Shown here: positions 54,420 through 64,000 of the stretch, piece by piece
How the letters are laid out: the number at the start of each line of letters is the position of its first letter
Numbering within the stretch: the stretch's first letter is position 1
Source: Azolla caroliniana
Taxonomy: Eukaryota > Polypodiophyta
DNA: 64,000 nucleotides
Direction: 5' to 3'
Assembly: GCA_043228905.1 (NCBI GenBank)
Contig: JBHGNT010000007.1
Location: 5,890,001-5,954,000 of the forward strand
The notes under the pieces: generated by a model
Database searches by the model: none
What the model was told of the DNA's origin: nothing
The model's input: the letters and a program-made list of their open reading frames with translations, nothing else
Position numbers and translations under genes: made by a program

Positions 54420-55780
54420 GGCTTTCCACTTCCATAGACCTTTTATTGCTTCAAGTAGTTCCACTTATGCAAAGGCCAGAGTCTAGTTTATTTGCTTCTA
54501 CCTAGTTAATGATGGGTACTACATGTGAGAGAAGAATTCTTTGAACACCTAACACCTTTTGAGTTTGTATAATCTAGCACTAAATATTTTCATGCAAATT
54601 GGTGTTGGATGTGAGTCTGCTTCCCTTCTCACATTTCACATATTTAATTGTTTCTTTTTGTCCAAAACTATGTATCCTTTTTTAAAGAAATTGTCGCAAA
54701 AGTATCCATTCTCACTAAGACATTTGACGAGCACATTTGTCTAGAACTATGTAGCCCCGAATCTTTGGGATTTTATTCAAGGGGAGATTGTAGAAGTCAA
54801 TGAAATAGTTGGGCTAAAGAGCATGGAATTATGCGGAATGGATGCATACCGAAGAGGATGAATATTCTTGTTGCTTGAATATATATCAATTTACACCACT
54901 TAAACACAATATTTTATCGTCTCAACTCTCGAGAATGTACGATGATTAACTTAACTTAAAACTTCTCATATATGTATAGGGAGAGATATCTTAACTCTCA
55001 ATGGTTGTTTGACAAGTGAAAGCTCGTGTGATATTCTCTCTTATCACTATCGTCGTCTTCTTTTTCTTCTCTATCATTATTAGTTTTCTTCCTCATTTTA
55101 CACTCTTGCTCCTTAATGATCCATATTCAAGTTTCTAGAACCTTCCTTAAAATTACACATATGACCTTTGATATACATATAGGGTCTATATTAATTCATA
55201 ATGAAAACAATAATCTTTCTTACTTTTAGACCAATCCTTTTTTGAATTCACAACTATGGCCTAGACATTTGAGATGCTACAACTTAGTCTTTGAACGTTT
55301 CATTGATACATTGCCCTTATTACTAAGCCTAGTTGTTGGTGCCAAAATCCACCAAATTTGCCTCATCAAGTGTGAGCTTCATGACGACATAGATTTGAAA
55401 TCTCATATTTGAGATAATTGTCATTAACAATCAACAGTGTTTGACCATGAAGAGGCACATCATCATATTTGATTCCAAATTGCAATTGGATCGATATTGG
55501 TGCAATATTAGAAAGTTGAGATGTAAAGTAAATCCATAGATTAGAACAATATTTTGCATCATTACGTTGGATTCCAAATTGCAAGTATGATAAAAAAGAT
55601 TAGTGGATGATTAGAAAGTTGAGATATATGGTCAATCGATAGATCACAACAATATTTTGCATATTGGATGGAGTTTATCATGTACCATCAAGTTTGGCAT
55701 ACTATTTAGAATGTGATACATGATAGAAAATATAGTTTGCCACTTTCATATATAATTGTGCTCTCCACATTTAGCATATT
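54420..55780. other. Intergenic, no supported gene
   Basis: AT-rich DNA without recognisable frames or strong repeats. An imperfect short repeat is seen at 55450-55660 (GATTCCAAATTGCAA, GAAAGTTGAGAT, ACAATATTTTGCAT). Confidence 0.5.
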
Positions 55781-55788
55781 ACAAATTA

Positions 55789-56414
55789 TTGAGCAATTGT
55801 CTCTAAAATCTAAAGTATTATTGAAATCTCCAAATATAAAAGTATTCTAAACCACATATCAACTCTTTATTTTAAAGCTTGATGCTTCGAGACCACACTT
55901 GATGCGATGGATGCCCATCCATGTACAATGAATGTCATTATAAGCCAGAATGGGATTAAAAATCTCTTGCTTTACTATTGTTAACAATCATAAAGCATTT
56001 CCTTGGCTGACATAAAGTATAATATAGCCAGCAAAGCATATTGCTTGACCAATACATTTTCTTATGGCTTATGTTATTGACCACACTATATTGAGCAATT
56101 GTCTCTAAAATCTAAAGTATTATTGAAATCCCCAAATATAAAAGTATTCTAAACCACAAATCAACTCTTTATTTTAAAGCTTGATGCTTCGAGACCACAC
56201 TCATAAATTTCTCCACACTTGATGCGACGGATGACCATCCATGTACAATGAATGTCATTATAAGCCAGAATGGGATTAAAAATCTCTTGCTTTACTATAG
56301 TTAACAATCATAAAGCATTTCCTTGGCTGACATAAAATATAATATAGCCAGCAAAGCATATTGTTTGACCAATACATTTTCTTATGGCTTATGTTATTTG
56401 ACCACACTATATTT
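55789..56414. repeat. Tandem duplication, about 302 bp x 2
   Basis: Copies begin at 55789 and 56091 (TTGAGCAATTGTCTCTAAAA). They are nearly identical apart from an extra block containing CTCATAAATTTCTCC in the second copy. No coding potential is seen. Confidence 0.9.
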
Positions 56415-57150
56415 GGTGGGTGGAACTTGAACATAATTCCAAAATAGTTTCCATTTAACATAGTTATAGATCCCCCTTTAGATTTTGGAAACACACTTGA
56501 ATTTTAGATGGGCCATGTGATAAAAGTCAAATAAGATAGTTATAGGCCATGTGAGAAAAGTGGATGCTTAGCATTGAATCACTATAAAAATACCTGAATT
56601 CCTAGAATCCCCCCCCCCAAAAAAACATTTGGATGAATGAAAATAAAATAAGCTCCCCACGATTAGTTAAGATGCCTCTAACTATCTCTACAATTAGTGA
56701 TCCTCAGCAAAAACCCAATACCATGAAATAGAAAGGTTGTTTTTTCCCCTAAAATTTTGTTGATTTTTAGTCTCAAATTTCTCAAAACTATACTCCATAT
56801 TGCGTTTTAGATTTATAGTTAGTTGCCTATCATCATTAATAAGAAGTGCCTCATTCCCCATCAAAACTTCCCATTGTAAAAATGTGGTCTTAGTGCAATA
56901 CAAATCTTCTACCTTTGTGAGGTATAATTTAATTGTCTTCTCCCTCTTTTCCTCCTAACTCCTCTTTGCTGGCGGTGACTTTACTTCTTCTAAAATCTAT
57001 TTCATTGTTACAATATCTTGTTCTAACATCCTACCAAAATTCAATCTTCTACTCCAATTTTGGGTGGCAAGTGGTAAGGCGAGACAAAATGACCTGGGGA
57101 CTGAAAACAATGCAACGCTAAAGGTGTTAAAGGGCAAATTTCAGATATTG
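56415..57150. other. Intergenic, no supported gene
   Basis: AT-rich, with a C-run at about 56610. I see nothing specific. Confidence 0.5.
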
Positions 57151-57155
57151 AAATG

Positions 57156-57504
57156 AGTTTAGGCAAATTAGATTGATTATTAATGCATGATTATAAACAG
57201 CTCCAATTTTCATTCCAGCTACTTTTGTTCATTATCCCTGGTATGCCATACCTCATAAAAATGAGGTTGAAAAGGCATCACCAATTCTCTTATATATTTC
57301 ATGAGTCCATCATTAAGGAGATGCCTAGATGAATTTAGGCAAATCAGATTGATTATTAATGCATGATTATAAACAGCTCCAATGTTCATTCCCACTACTT
57401 TTGTTCATTATCCCTGGTGGTATGCCATGCCTCATAAAAATGAGGTTGAAAAGGCATCACCAATTATCTTATATATTTCATGAGTTCATCAAATAAGGAC
57501 ATGA
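57156..57504. repeat. Tandem duplication, about 176 bp x 2, at the 3' end of the ANTH gene
   Basis: Copies begin near 57157 and 57333 (TTTAGGCAAAT, GATTGATTATTAATGCATG, AAAATGAGGTTGAAAAGGC). The second copy abuts the stop codon of the ANTH gene, so it probably lies in its 3'-UTR. Confidence 0.9.
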
Positions 57505-58419
57505 CTATAAGACCGATTTAAGATGAGTCTTGACGTTCAGCAATTCATAGTCAGTTATTAGGATCTCCTTGAACCTCACATTGTCATCCATAACATCACT
57601 ACATACTTCAAACAAGTGTGTCAATAACATCGTCTGGCTAGAGAGTCTCTCACATACTTGCAATAGATTCGCTGCTTCGGATCGCGTCAACATTGAGATC
57701 CTCGCCGCAATCTGTTTGAATCGGCATTGAAGCTCTTCGTATGCCCTTCCGACCACAATCATCACGAGCTTCAGGCTCTCCTTCACTAAAAGATGATCTA
57801 CAAATGAGTCCATGGCCATCGATGCTTCCTGAAGGAACTCGTGGAGGCACATAAATTGCGTGACGAAATTCGCTGTGGGCAATGCCACGATGTGGTCGGA
57901 TTCGCAATCCGACCTAACAGTATCACAGTTGAAGAAAAGCCCTAACATTCTTGAGGTTTGGATCCATTTCTCCACAAAGCCGGCGTACCAACGGACCCAA
58001 CCCGATGCCGACCAAGAAAGAGCGGAATCCCTGTCTTTGAAATTCGACATATTCAGGCAATTCCGGCCGCTACTGAGCTCTCTATGGAAGCTGATCTGAT
58101 CTTGGAACATGAAGCCTCCTTCACATAGGCATCTATGGATGAGGATGAGGCATTTTAGGGCGACGACCCAGCTATGTGTCTTGCTCAGCCTTCCCATAAT
58201 CATCTGCACGCAGCGGGAAACGCGCACTCGGGATTGCGACCCGATGCCGACGATGATTTGAGCGACCGCCGCTTCATCGGGGAGCATTTCTTGGTCATGA
58301 TTGGTTGCGCGAAGCACAGGGACAAGGGCAAGGCTTACCTGATTGTGTTGTGATTTGGCGATGGCAGAGGACCATTGATCTTGCACGCGATTCACGTGCC
58401 GCTTGATCCAGCGTGCCAT
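57505..58419 (-). CDS. ANTH-domain clathrin-assembly (PICALM/AP180-like) protein
   Basis: A single exon of 304 residues from ATG 58419. The N-terminal ANTH domain fills nearly the whole protein. A basic start (ARWIKRHVNRVQDQW) is followed by VLRATNHDQE at 36-45 (the phosphoinositide-binding KATNHD-type segment), LSKTHSWVVALKCLILIHRC and WVRWYAGFVEKWIQTSRMLG. ANTH proteins bind PI(4,5)P2 and recruit clathrin at the plasma membrane. This one belongs to the short plant group: there is no C-terminal disordered tail with NPF, DPF or clathrin-box motifs, so it may bind membrane and cargo rather than clathrin directly. The frame is undamaged. A (GTCT)n run lies just upstream at 58451-58481, probably in the leader. 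Confidence 0.92.
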   Translation of the reverse strand: MARWIKRHVNRVQDQWSSAIAKSQHNQVSLALVPVLRATNHDQEMLPDEAAVAQIIVGIGSQSRVRVSRCVQMIMGRLSKTHSWVVALKCLILIHRCLCEGGFMFQDQISFHRELSSGRNCLNMSNFKDRDSALSWSASGWVRWYAGFVEKWIQTSRMLGLFFNCDTVRSDCESDHIVALPTANFVTQFMCLHEFLQEASMAMDSFVDHLLVKESLKLVMIVVGRAYEELQCRFKQIAARISMLTRSEAANLLQVCERLSSQTMLLTHLFEVCSDVMDDNVRFKEILITDYELLNVKTHLKSVL

Positions 58420-58450
58420 GATGTTTGGGGTCTGCTAGACACTCAGGACT

Positions 58451-58620
58451 CCGTCTGTCTGTCTGTCTGTCTGTCTGTCTTGTCTGAGTCTCTTCTCGGA
58501 TGGGCAGCTATGGCGGCTAGAAATTTGTTTCTCATTGCTTCTCAGGTCAAATCTGCCCCTACCCCATACATACATACATACATACATACATACCCCATCC
58601 CATGTATGTATGTATGGGCC
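58451..58620. repeat. Microsatellites upstream of the ANTH gene
   Basis: A (GTCT)n run at 58451-58481 and a (CATA)n run at 58565-58592, followed at 58600-58616 by the complementary TGTATGTATGTATG. The CATA and TATG blocks could pair. Confidence 0.9.
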
Positions 58621-58707
58621 ATGGCTTTACACTCACATACATACATATACTTGCTCTCCTATAATATACAATATGTACCTATTGTCAACACTCTGCTCTC
58701 CAACTGC

Positions 58708-59124
58708 TAACAATCAGCAACGGTTCGGTTCGGTTCGAGAGGGTCAAAACCGAACCGCTTTGGAACCGAACTGTTTTACATTTTTTCAAAACATGAGCCG
58801 AACCGAACCGAACCACAAAACCGTTTAAACCGAACTACTAAAACCTTTTTTTCAAACCGTTAAAACCGCGGTTTCGTGGTTTGGTTTCGGTTTTCAACTT
58901 CGATCAATTTTTAAAATTTCAAATATTTCATTATTTTTAAATTTTTAAAATTTTAAAGATGCTTCTAAAATGTGAGAATAAGGTCTAAATATAAAAAGAT
59001 TGTTTAAAAACACTTTTTTTAAAATAAAAAAATAAAAAACCGTTTTAAACCGCGGTTTCGGACAATTGAAACCGAACCGAACCGTTTAAACCATTAAGCC
59101 GTGGTTTCGCGGTGCCGATTGTTA
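58708..59124 (-). mobile_element. MITE-like element, copy 2
   Basis: About 417 bp with ends TAACAATCAGCAACGGTTCG and GTGCCGATTGTTA. The CGGTTCGAGAGGGTC block is near its left end, the reverse of copy 1 at 25838-26231, so the two insertions have opposite orientation. The interior is AAAACCG/CGGTTTT-rich around an AT core, with no coding potential. Confidence 0.65.
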
Positions 59125-59129
59125 ACCAC

Positions 59130-60280
59130 CACAAAAGGAGACCGCATATGTCCGCGTACCCCTGCCCATCAAACCCATGAAGCATATGTTTGAGTACCCC
59201 ACCCATCGGACCCATGATGCATGTCCGGGCATGTGGCACGACACCATGGATGAAACCGGGCATCCCCTGCCCCTGCACAACCCAATTGAAAAACACTTTA
59301 TACTTCTGTCCACTATATGCACCTAGCATTCCATCCTAACTTGTTAACCTATCACTCGTCGTCCAACAAAAATAATACCAAGATGATTGGGTGCCCACTG
59401 TTGGATTATCTTCTTGTTTTGTTTTCATCAAAGTCGACCGGGAAATAAAATAGTACAGCAGGACAACCATGTTGTGCAGAATGGAATTGGTTACTCGTTT
59501 TTTTTGCAGGTAGCTGCTAGCTCTACGTGTTTTGACGTGTTGTTTTTATTTAGTTTTTACTCGGTGGCAATCTTACTGATGAAGAAAGATAATGAAAATT
59601 GTCTTCTCACTTACTTGGCCCCCAACCTTAGGTAGCGCAAGGTTAGAAATTGTCGTATAAATGCACACAAACTCTTCGAGTTCAACCTTCATGCAATTTC
59701 CATAGAAACAAACCATTGTGCAAACTTGCACAAATTCTTTCAGTAAAATCCTCATGTTGATTTCAATCAACTCATTATGAATAGTTGCTATCTTGGTGAT
59801 GCCATGCATAAGAAGACATTGTTGTGGTATGGTCATATTTTCTTTAAAAAGTTTGTTTATGTTAGAGGTTACTTTTTTTGTGTGTGTGTGTGATAGATTA
59901 ATTTAATTTTTTGTAGAAATAAAAGGATACCCATAAAAGGTACACCATCAAGGAGTTACAATCCAAATAGTGTAAAATGGAAAACGAGTAGCAAAATTGA
60001 AACAAATAGCGGGTTTCCTTCAAAATCACATTATTGTGCAAACCAAGATTGTAGTCTTTTATTTTTGAAAGTTTCATGAGAAAGAACAAGCGATTTATAA
60101 CCTTTGTAAACCGAACTGTGGGAATCCAACCCCCTTCAAGACACTTTTTTTTTTCCAAAAAAACACTACTTCCCATTAGTTAGCAAACAAAGTACATCAA
60201 AGTTCAGCCATAATCAACAAAACTCACACCACTCCACACAAAACTAAGCATAATCCCCCTCTTTTTACATGGTAACCACA
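59130..60280. other. Intergenic, no supported gene
   Basis: Short frames only, none with protein-family features. AT-rich towards the LINE 3' end. Confidence 0.5.
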
Positions 60281-60283
60281 TAA

Positions 60284-61531
60284 TTACATCTTCTGTCCAC
60301 TAATGGAAGCCAATGACGAAAACAACCATCTCGGTGCTTGGTAGTTCCATTTAGGCCCTGATGCTGAATTTACCATCATAGGAGAACGACCCCATTTCAG
60401 CAAAAACTTTGACCGAGCCCTTTCTGCTTCACCCAAGTTCCCTTCAATTGAGTTGTATCGTCCGCGCAGCCAAGATACTAGCTTGAACCAAATGTTTAGC
60501 AACACTTCACCGTGTGTGAGTTTTCGTTGCTAAAAAACATACATCGTCTGATCCAAATGTGCCAGACCGAGAAGCATGCCACCAACATCCATATCTCCTC
60601 AAAAAAACCAGAGTTTGTACCAGGTTTCATTCCAACACATTTGAATACACTACCACCCTGCACTATAATTCCATGACCATTTGGATTTAGTTGTTCCGCC
60701 CAGCCTTCCCTAGTTAGCTTCAAACCTTGTAAGGAGCCCCACACAACTCTCCCATTCACACCGCATGTTGCCACTATCCTGAGACTTCTACCCCAAATGT
60801 TGATTGCCTCTGCACAGTTCCAAAAACAGTGAGGTATCGATTCCAAAGAGTGACCACATAACTTACAACCAGCCTCCCCACCACGACACCTCATCCACTC
60901 CCCTACGGGTATCGCCTTATGACTAAGAAGCCAAAACCAAACCTTTATTTTTTCTGGCATATCCAATGCCCAAAGTCTCCTCCAAAATGACCATCAACAA
61001 CCTTGTTTATCAGTTGGGTCACCTTCTCAAGCCTACCAAACTGACCCTCACTCCTCTTCATTCTGAAAACATCCCAATCTCTTACTGAACTAACATTGTA
61101 CCCTAACATGCGCCCCATGGCAAATATTTTTTCTGTCCAAGCATCATGCCGTCTTCGCTTCTAATCCTAGGGTTCCAAAATAGCAGTTGTCAAAGTTGTT
61201 CCTCCAATGTTTTCAGTTGTATTAAGACCAACCCTTCTTTTACACTTGACCAGGCCATCATTATGGCACATGCCACCCTGTCCTCCATGCTAGTTGGTAC
61301 TTTCATCTTTAGATCTGGACTAAACAACCACCACATCTTTACCTTCCAAGGGCCGCCATTCCTCGGACACCAAAGGTCAGCTTTGTCCCTAAGAAGCATC
61401 TTCCACAATTCAGGTCCAAGTTGTAAACATCGCACAAGTAGCTTACCGAGTAAAGCCTTACTTTGGTGAACTGGATCCACCAACCCAAGTCCACCCTGGT
61501 TTTTCGCCTTGATCAAACAACTCCATGCCAC
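60284..61531 (-). pseudogene. LINE RT C-terminal, zf-RVT and tail regions
   Basis: 61531-61190 reads AWSCLIKAKNQGGLGLVDP, the conserved segment after the LINE reverse transcriptase thumb. 60966-60496 has EKIKVWFWLLSHKAIPVGEW and CKLCGHSLESIPHCFWNC (zf-RVT). 60505-60284 ends KWNYQAPRWLFSS. Each step changes frame. The tail matches those at 4.5 and 23.2 kb. Confidence 0.8.
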
Positions 61532-61651
61532 TCTTTAAAATGCTCAGGTAAGCGTCCAACAGCCCATGCCTCATTAAGACCATCAACCAATTCAACCTTA
61601 ATCACTTCCCAAAAAATTTCAAAAAAATCTCTTGATAATCCATATGAGACT

Positions 61652-62545
61652 TCAATGTGTACCACAACCAGCTAGATTACTTGCCCATATGCTCCTTATC
61701 TTTCTTCCCACTTCCACATCCTCAAAAAGCTTAATGTTGATCCTCATGTTGTAGTCTCTTTTTGGCCTCCTCTGGTTGACTAATGTAATCTTAACCGTCA
61801 TATGATTAGAGTAAGCTGAACCAACGATTATTTCAACATTGTTACCATATTTTTCAAGTTCTGAACTTATGTATATTCTGTCTATGCGAGATATGCAAAA
61901 GCCATTTATACCGCCTACTCTTGAAAAGCTTAGCGAACTCTGAGGCTTTTTTAGTACATACCACGCATCTTTCACTTCTAATCGTCCCATCAACAAATCC
62001 CATGCAACTAACTCTAACCCTTGGACCACTGTATGAGTGCCACCCACCTTGTCCTCTGTGTGCAAAGTCATGTTAAAATCCCCTGCAAGAATCCACGTAT
62101 CTGCAAATGGCAAGCCATCAACCAATTGCCTCCAAAAAGGGGCCTACAAAGTTGATGAATTAGGTGCATACACATTTATTATCCCAACTATACATTGATG
62201 CCATCTGACAGTCACATAAATGGCATGTCCCTCCACTATGGTGTCCTGACCCATGACAACAATATCCGGATTGTTCCTAATAGATGTACAAACACCTCCT
62301 TTTCTACCATGCTCACCCTCAATTGGGGACCAAAAAGTATGCCAATCCCCCTCAAGAGGATTGCCAATACTCAAGATTCTGTCCGCACTCAAATGATGCT
62401 CTTGCAAGAGCAAAATGTCCGGGATCCCCTTAAAGCACGGGGATTTGAACTCTTGACGGAAGTTCTTCCTTTCCATCATGCATTTGCTTCCACCAAGACC
62501 TTGTATGTTCCACGTGATTAATTTCATGAAATCAATTGTGAGGTC
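61652..62545 (-). pseudogene. LINE endonuclease (EEP fold)
   Basis: Begins MKLITWNIQGLGG, then DILLLQEHHL (catalytic Glu), RKGGVCTSIRNN and IINVYAPNSS. After a frame break near 62135 come WILAGDFNM, SRIDRIYIS and SNHMTVKITL, where the usual SDH is SNH. This nicks target DNA in intact LINEs. The frame break and the D-to-N change make it inactive. Confidence 0.85.
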
Positions 62546-63426
62546 TCCCAAGAAGGACAAAGTCCCTCCCCCTGAGTCCATGCCCAACCTCCCTCATTGA
62601 TCTTCTCCCATCCTAACACCACATCCTGCCTTATATCTTCTTCCAGTTCCTCCTCATGGAAGTGTAACACCTCATCGAGGGAGTCTACCTTCTCCTCTAG
62701 GCATAGTAGTAGTTGCTTTTTAATGCAAGCATTGTTGAAACTCCCACATATCATTCCAACATTCATCCACATCGACATCCACTCATCCCCACTCAAGGTG
62801 ATTGGCATGTTGTTAAAGTATTTGTGCGCCTTGACTTCTATGGAGCTAGATATCCGTGGCATGTTGCTAGCCGAAACCTCCAGGTCCATCAGGCCAAATG
62901 AGAAGCCTACTTTCGTCAACTTGTTTTGTTCAGCAATAATCACATAAACCCTCAGCCCTAGGGCTTCCTCATGACACAAATCAGTCAGTCTCGTGAGAGC
63001 CTGCTGGCTAAACTTGCACCCCATGCCTAGTGTGCCCCTTTCCAATCTTTTGGACCTAACAAAATTGACAGAAACTCTGACAGGTGCCTCCCTACTTACT
63101 TGTCGCGACTCTTGCGGCTTCTGAAATTCGGAAGTGGTGGATGATCTTTCTTGACATCTCCCATTGCATAACCATTTTTTCATTGCTCTCAATCCAATAC
63201 TTCCACTTTTACCAATGGAGGAGGGGGAGATCATGACATTTTCTTGTCTGAGCTGTGTATTGTTTAGGAAGACATCGGGTGTGCACGCTACCACCTCTTC
63301 CACATTAGTTGTCCTTTGATCCTGTAATAGGACCTCCTCTTCTTGCAACACTTCAAAACGATTCCTCAAATCTACATGAGGTGAAGCTATGTTTCCTTCT
63401 TGTTCCAATCCATTTTTACGTCCCAA
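62524..63426 (-). pseudogene. LINE ORF1-like frame
   Basis: About 300 codons, beginning with TTG in the open frame, so the true start may lie upstream or be lost. The middle (KVGFSFGLMDLEVSASNMPR; IEVKAHKYFNNMPITLSG) looks globular. The C-terminal part is acidic (HFHEEELEEDIRQ). The frame overlaps the start of the endonuclease frame by about 60 bases in another phase, as LINE ORF1/ORF2 pairs often do. The nucleic-acid-binding motif usual in ORF1 is not evident. Confidence 0.5.
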
Positions 63427-63430
63427 AACA

Positions 63431-64000
63431 AGAGTCCAAACGTTGGCATTACCCCTTCAAGACACTTTTAACAAATGAAAACAATCAATGAAATTCACAA
63501 ATTGAAAATCATTAGCCAACGAGTGGATTGAGAAGAGCACAAGAGAATGCATTGACTCCGCAAAAATTGTGAACACCAACCTCACCAAGGGTCCAACAAA
63601 AAATGAAGAGTGGATTTCGTGCATTTCGACCTACTTCATCGAAGAATCAAAGAACCTCAGTGTAAGAAGCAAACATAATCCCCACCATGGCAAACAAAAG
63701 AGATTGATAATGTCTTGTTTATACACTTAACAGTCAACAATATGATTGCTTAAAAATTTATCAAAAAGGTTGTTTGTTAGTACTTATCCAATATAACATC
63801 ATGAATACATAAGCGTTCACAATAGTGCAAGACCAAGAAAAAGGAGATAAAACAAAATTGAGTCAAGAGCTTTAGGCCAAATGGTTGTCCCAATGTGAAA
63901 GCAGACAACATTTTTGTAAGTGAGATGTAAAAGTTGCTTTTGTGACTATGTGGTTTTATTGTTGGATCTTTAATTTTCTCTCTCTCATTTAACCTAACCT
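63431..64000. other. Intergenic, no supported gene
   Basis: AT-rich flank of the LINE. I see nothing specific. Confidence 0.5.

Larger units (their letters stand above)
60284..63430 (-). mobile_element. LINE (non-LTR retrotransposon), internally deleted
   Basis: Minus-strand order: an ORF1-like frame (63426-62524); an endonuclease in two pieces (62545-62144; 62125-61652); a late RT-region piece (61531-61190); a zf-RVT region (60966-60496); the family tail (60505-60284). The interval between the endonuclease and the RT-end piece is only about 120 bp, so the reverse transcriptase palm is missing. The element cannot move by itself. Confidence 0.85.

Overview
The window is nuclear DNA of a land plant, and I favour a leptosporangiate fern, although I ran no search. 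Host genes are sparse and intron-bearing (expansin, EPFL peptide, ANTH/PICALM protein). The intronless PLS-type PPR gene has the repeat style common in ferns. Most of the rest is AT-rich DNA full of microsatellites and retrotransposons. One Ty3/gypsy element resembles fungal and vertebrate (sushi/Tf1-type) chromoviruses more than the usual angiosperm types.

Layout. 1-8 kb: intergenic DNA with tandem arrays and a LINE 3' remnant. 8.1-9.8 kb: a three-exon alpha-expansin gene on the minus strand. 9.8-13.7 kb: intergenic DNA with short arrays. 13.8-16.2 kb: a PPR gene on the plus strand that breaks off in its E1 region. 16.2-21 kb: intergenic. 21.0-21.4 kb: an EPFL-type secreted cysteine-rich peptide gene on the minus strand with very long serine runs. 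22.9 kb: a LINE tail. 25.8 kb: a MITE-like element. 26.6-27.3 kb: a GC-rich island open on both strands. 28.2 kb: an unrecognised ORF.

29.0-49.1 kb is a retrotransposon cluster. Element D (29.0-32.3 kb) is a degraded LTR element carrying SINE-like and LINE-like pieces. Beside it is a three-level nest. Copia A (about 32.35-49.125 kb, minus) is interrupted in gag by Copia B (36387-48342, minus; 5-bp duplication CTTCG). Copia B is interrupted in integrase by gypsy C (38494-44643, plus; duplication CTGAG). Gypsy C is young: its 549-bp LTRs differ at 2 positions and gag and pol are open. It has three notable traits. It has no tRNA primer site, but 11 nt next to the 5' LTR are complementary to the predicted RNA 5' end (self-priming, as in Tf1/sushi). 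It carries a dense array of heat-shock elements just upstream of its TATA box. Its right end has an extra 214-bp inverted LTR fragment inside the target duplication.

50.0-53.4 kb: a four-exon gene for a probable plastid membrane protein, minus. 53.9 kb: a second copy of the LINE-like fragment of element D. 54.4-57.5 kb: intergenic DNA with two tandem duplications. 57.5-58.4 kb: a single-exon ANTH-domain (PICALM-like) gene, minus. 58.7-59.1 kb: a second MITE-like copy, inverted relative to the first. 60.3-63.4 kb: a LINE, minus, with endonuclease and 3' zinc-knuckle regions but no reverse-transcriptase palm.

The host genes are unrelated single genes (cell-wall loosening, organelle RNA processing, peptide signalling, endocytosis, a plastid membrane protein). 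Nothing suggests that they form a cluster.
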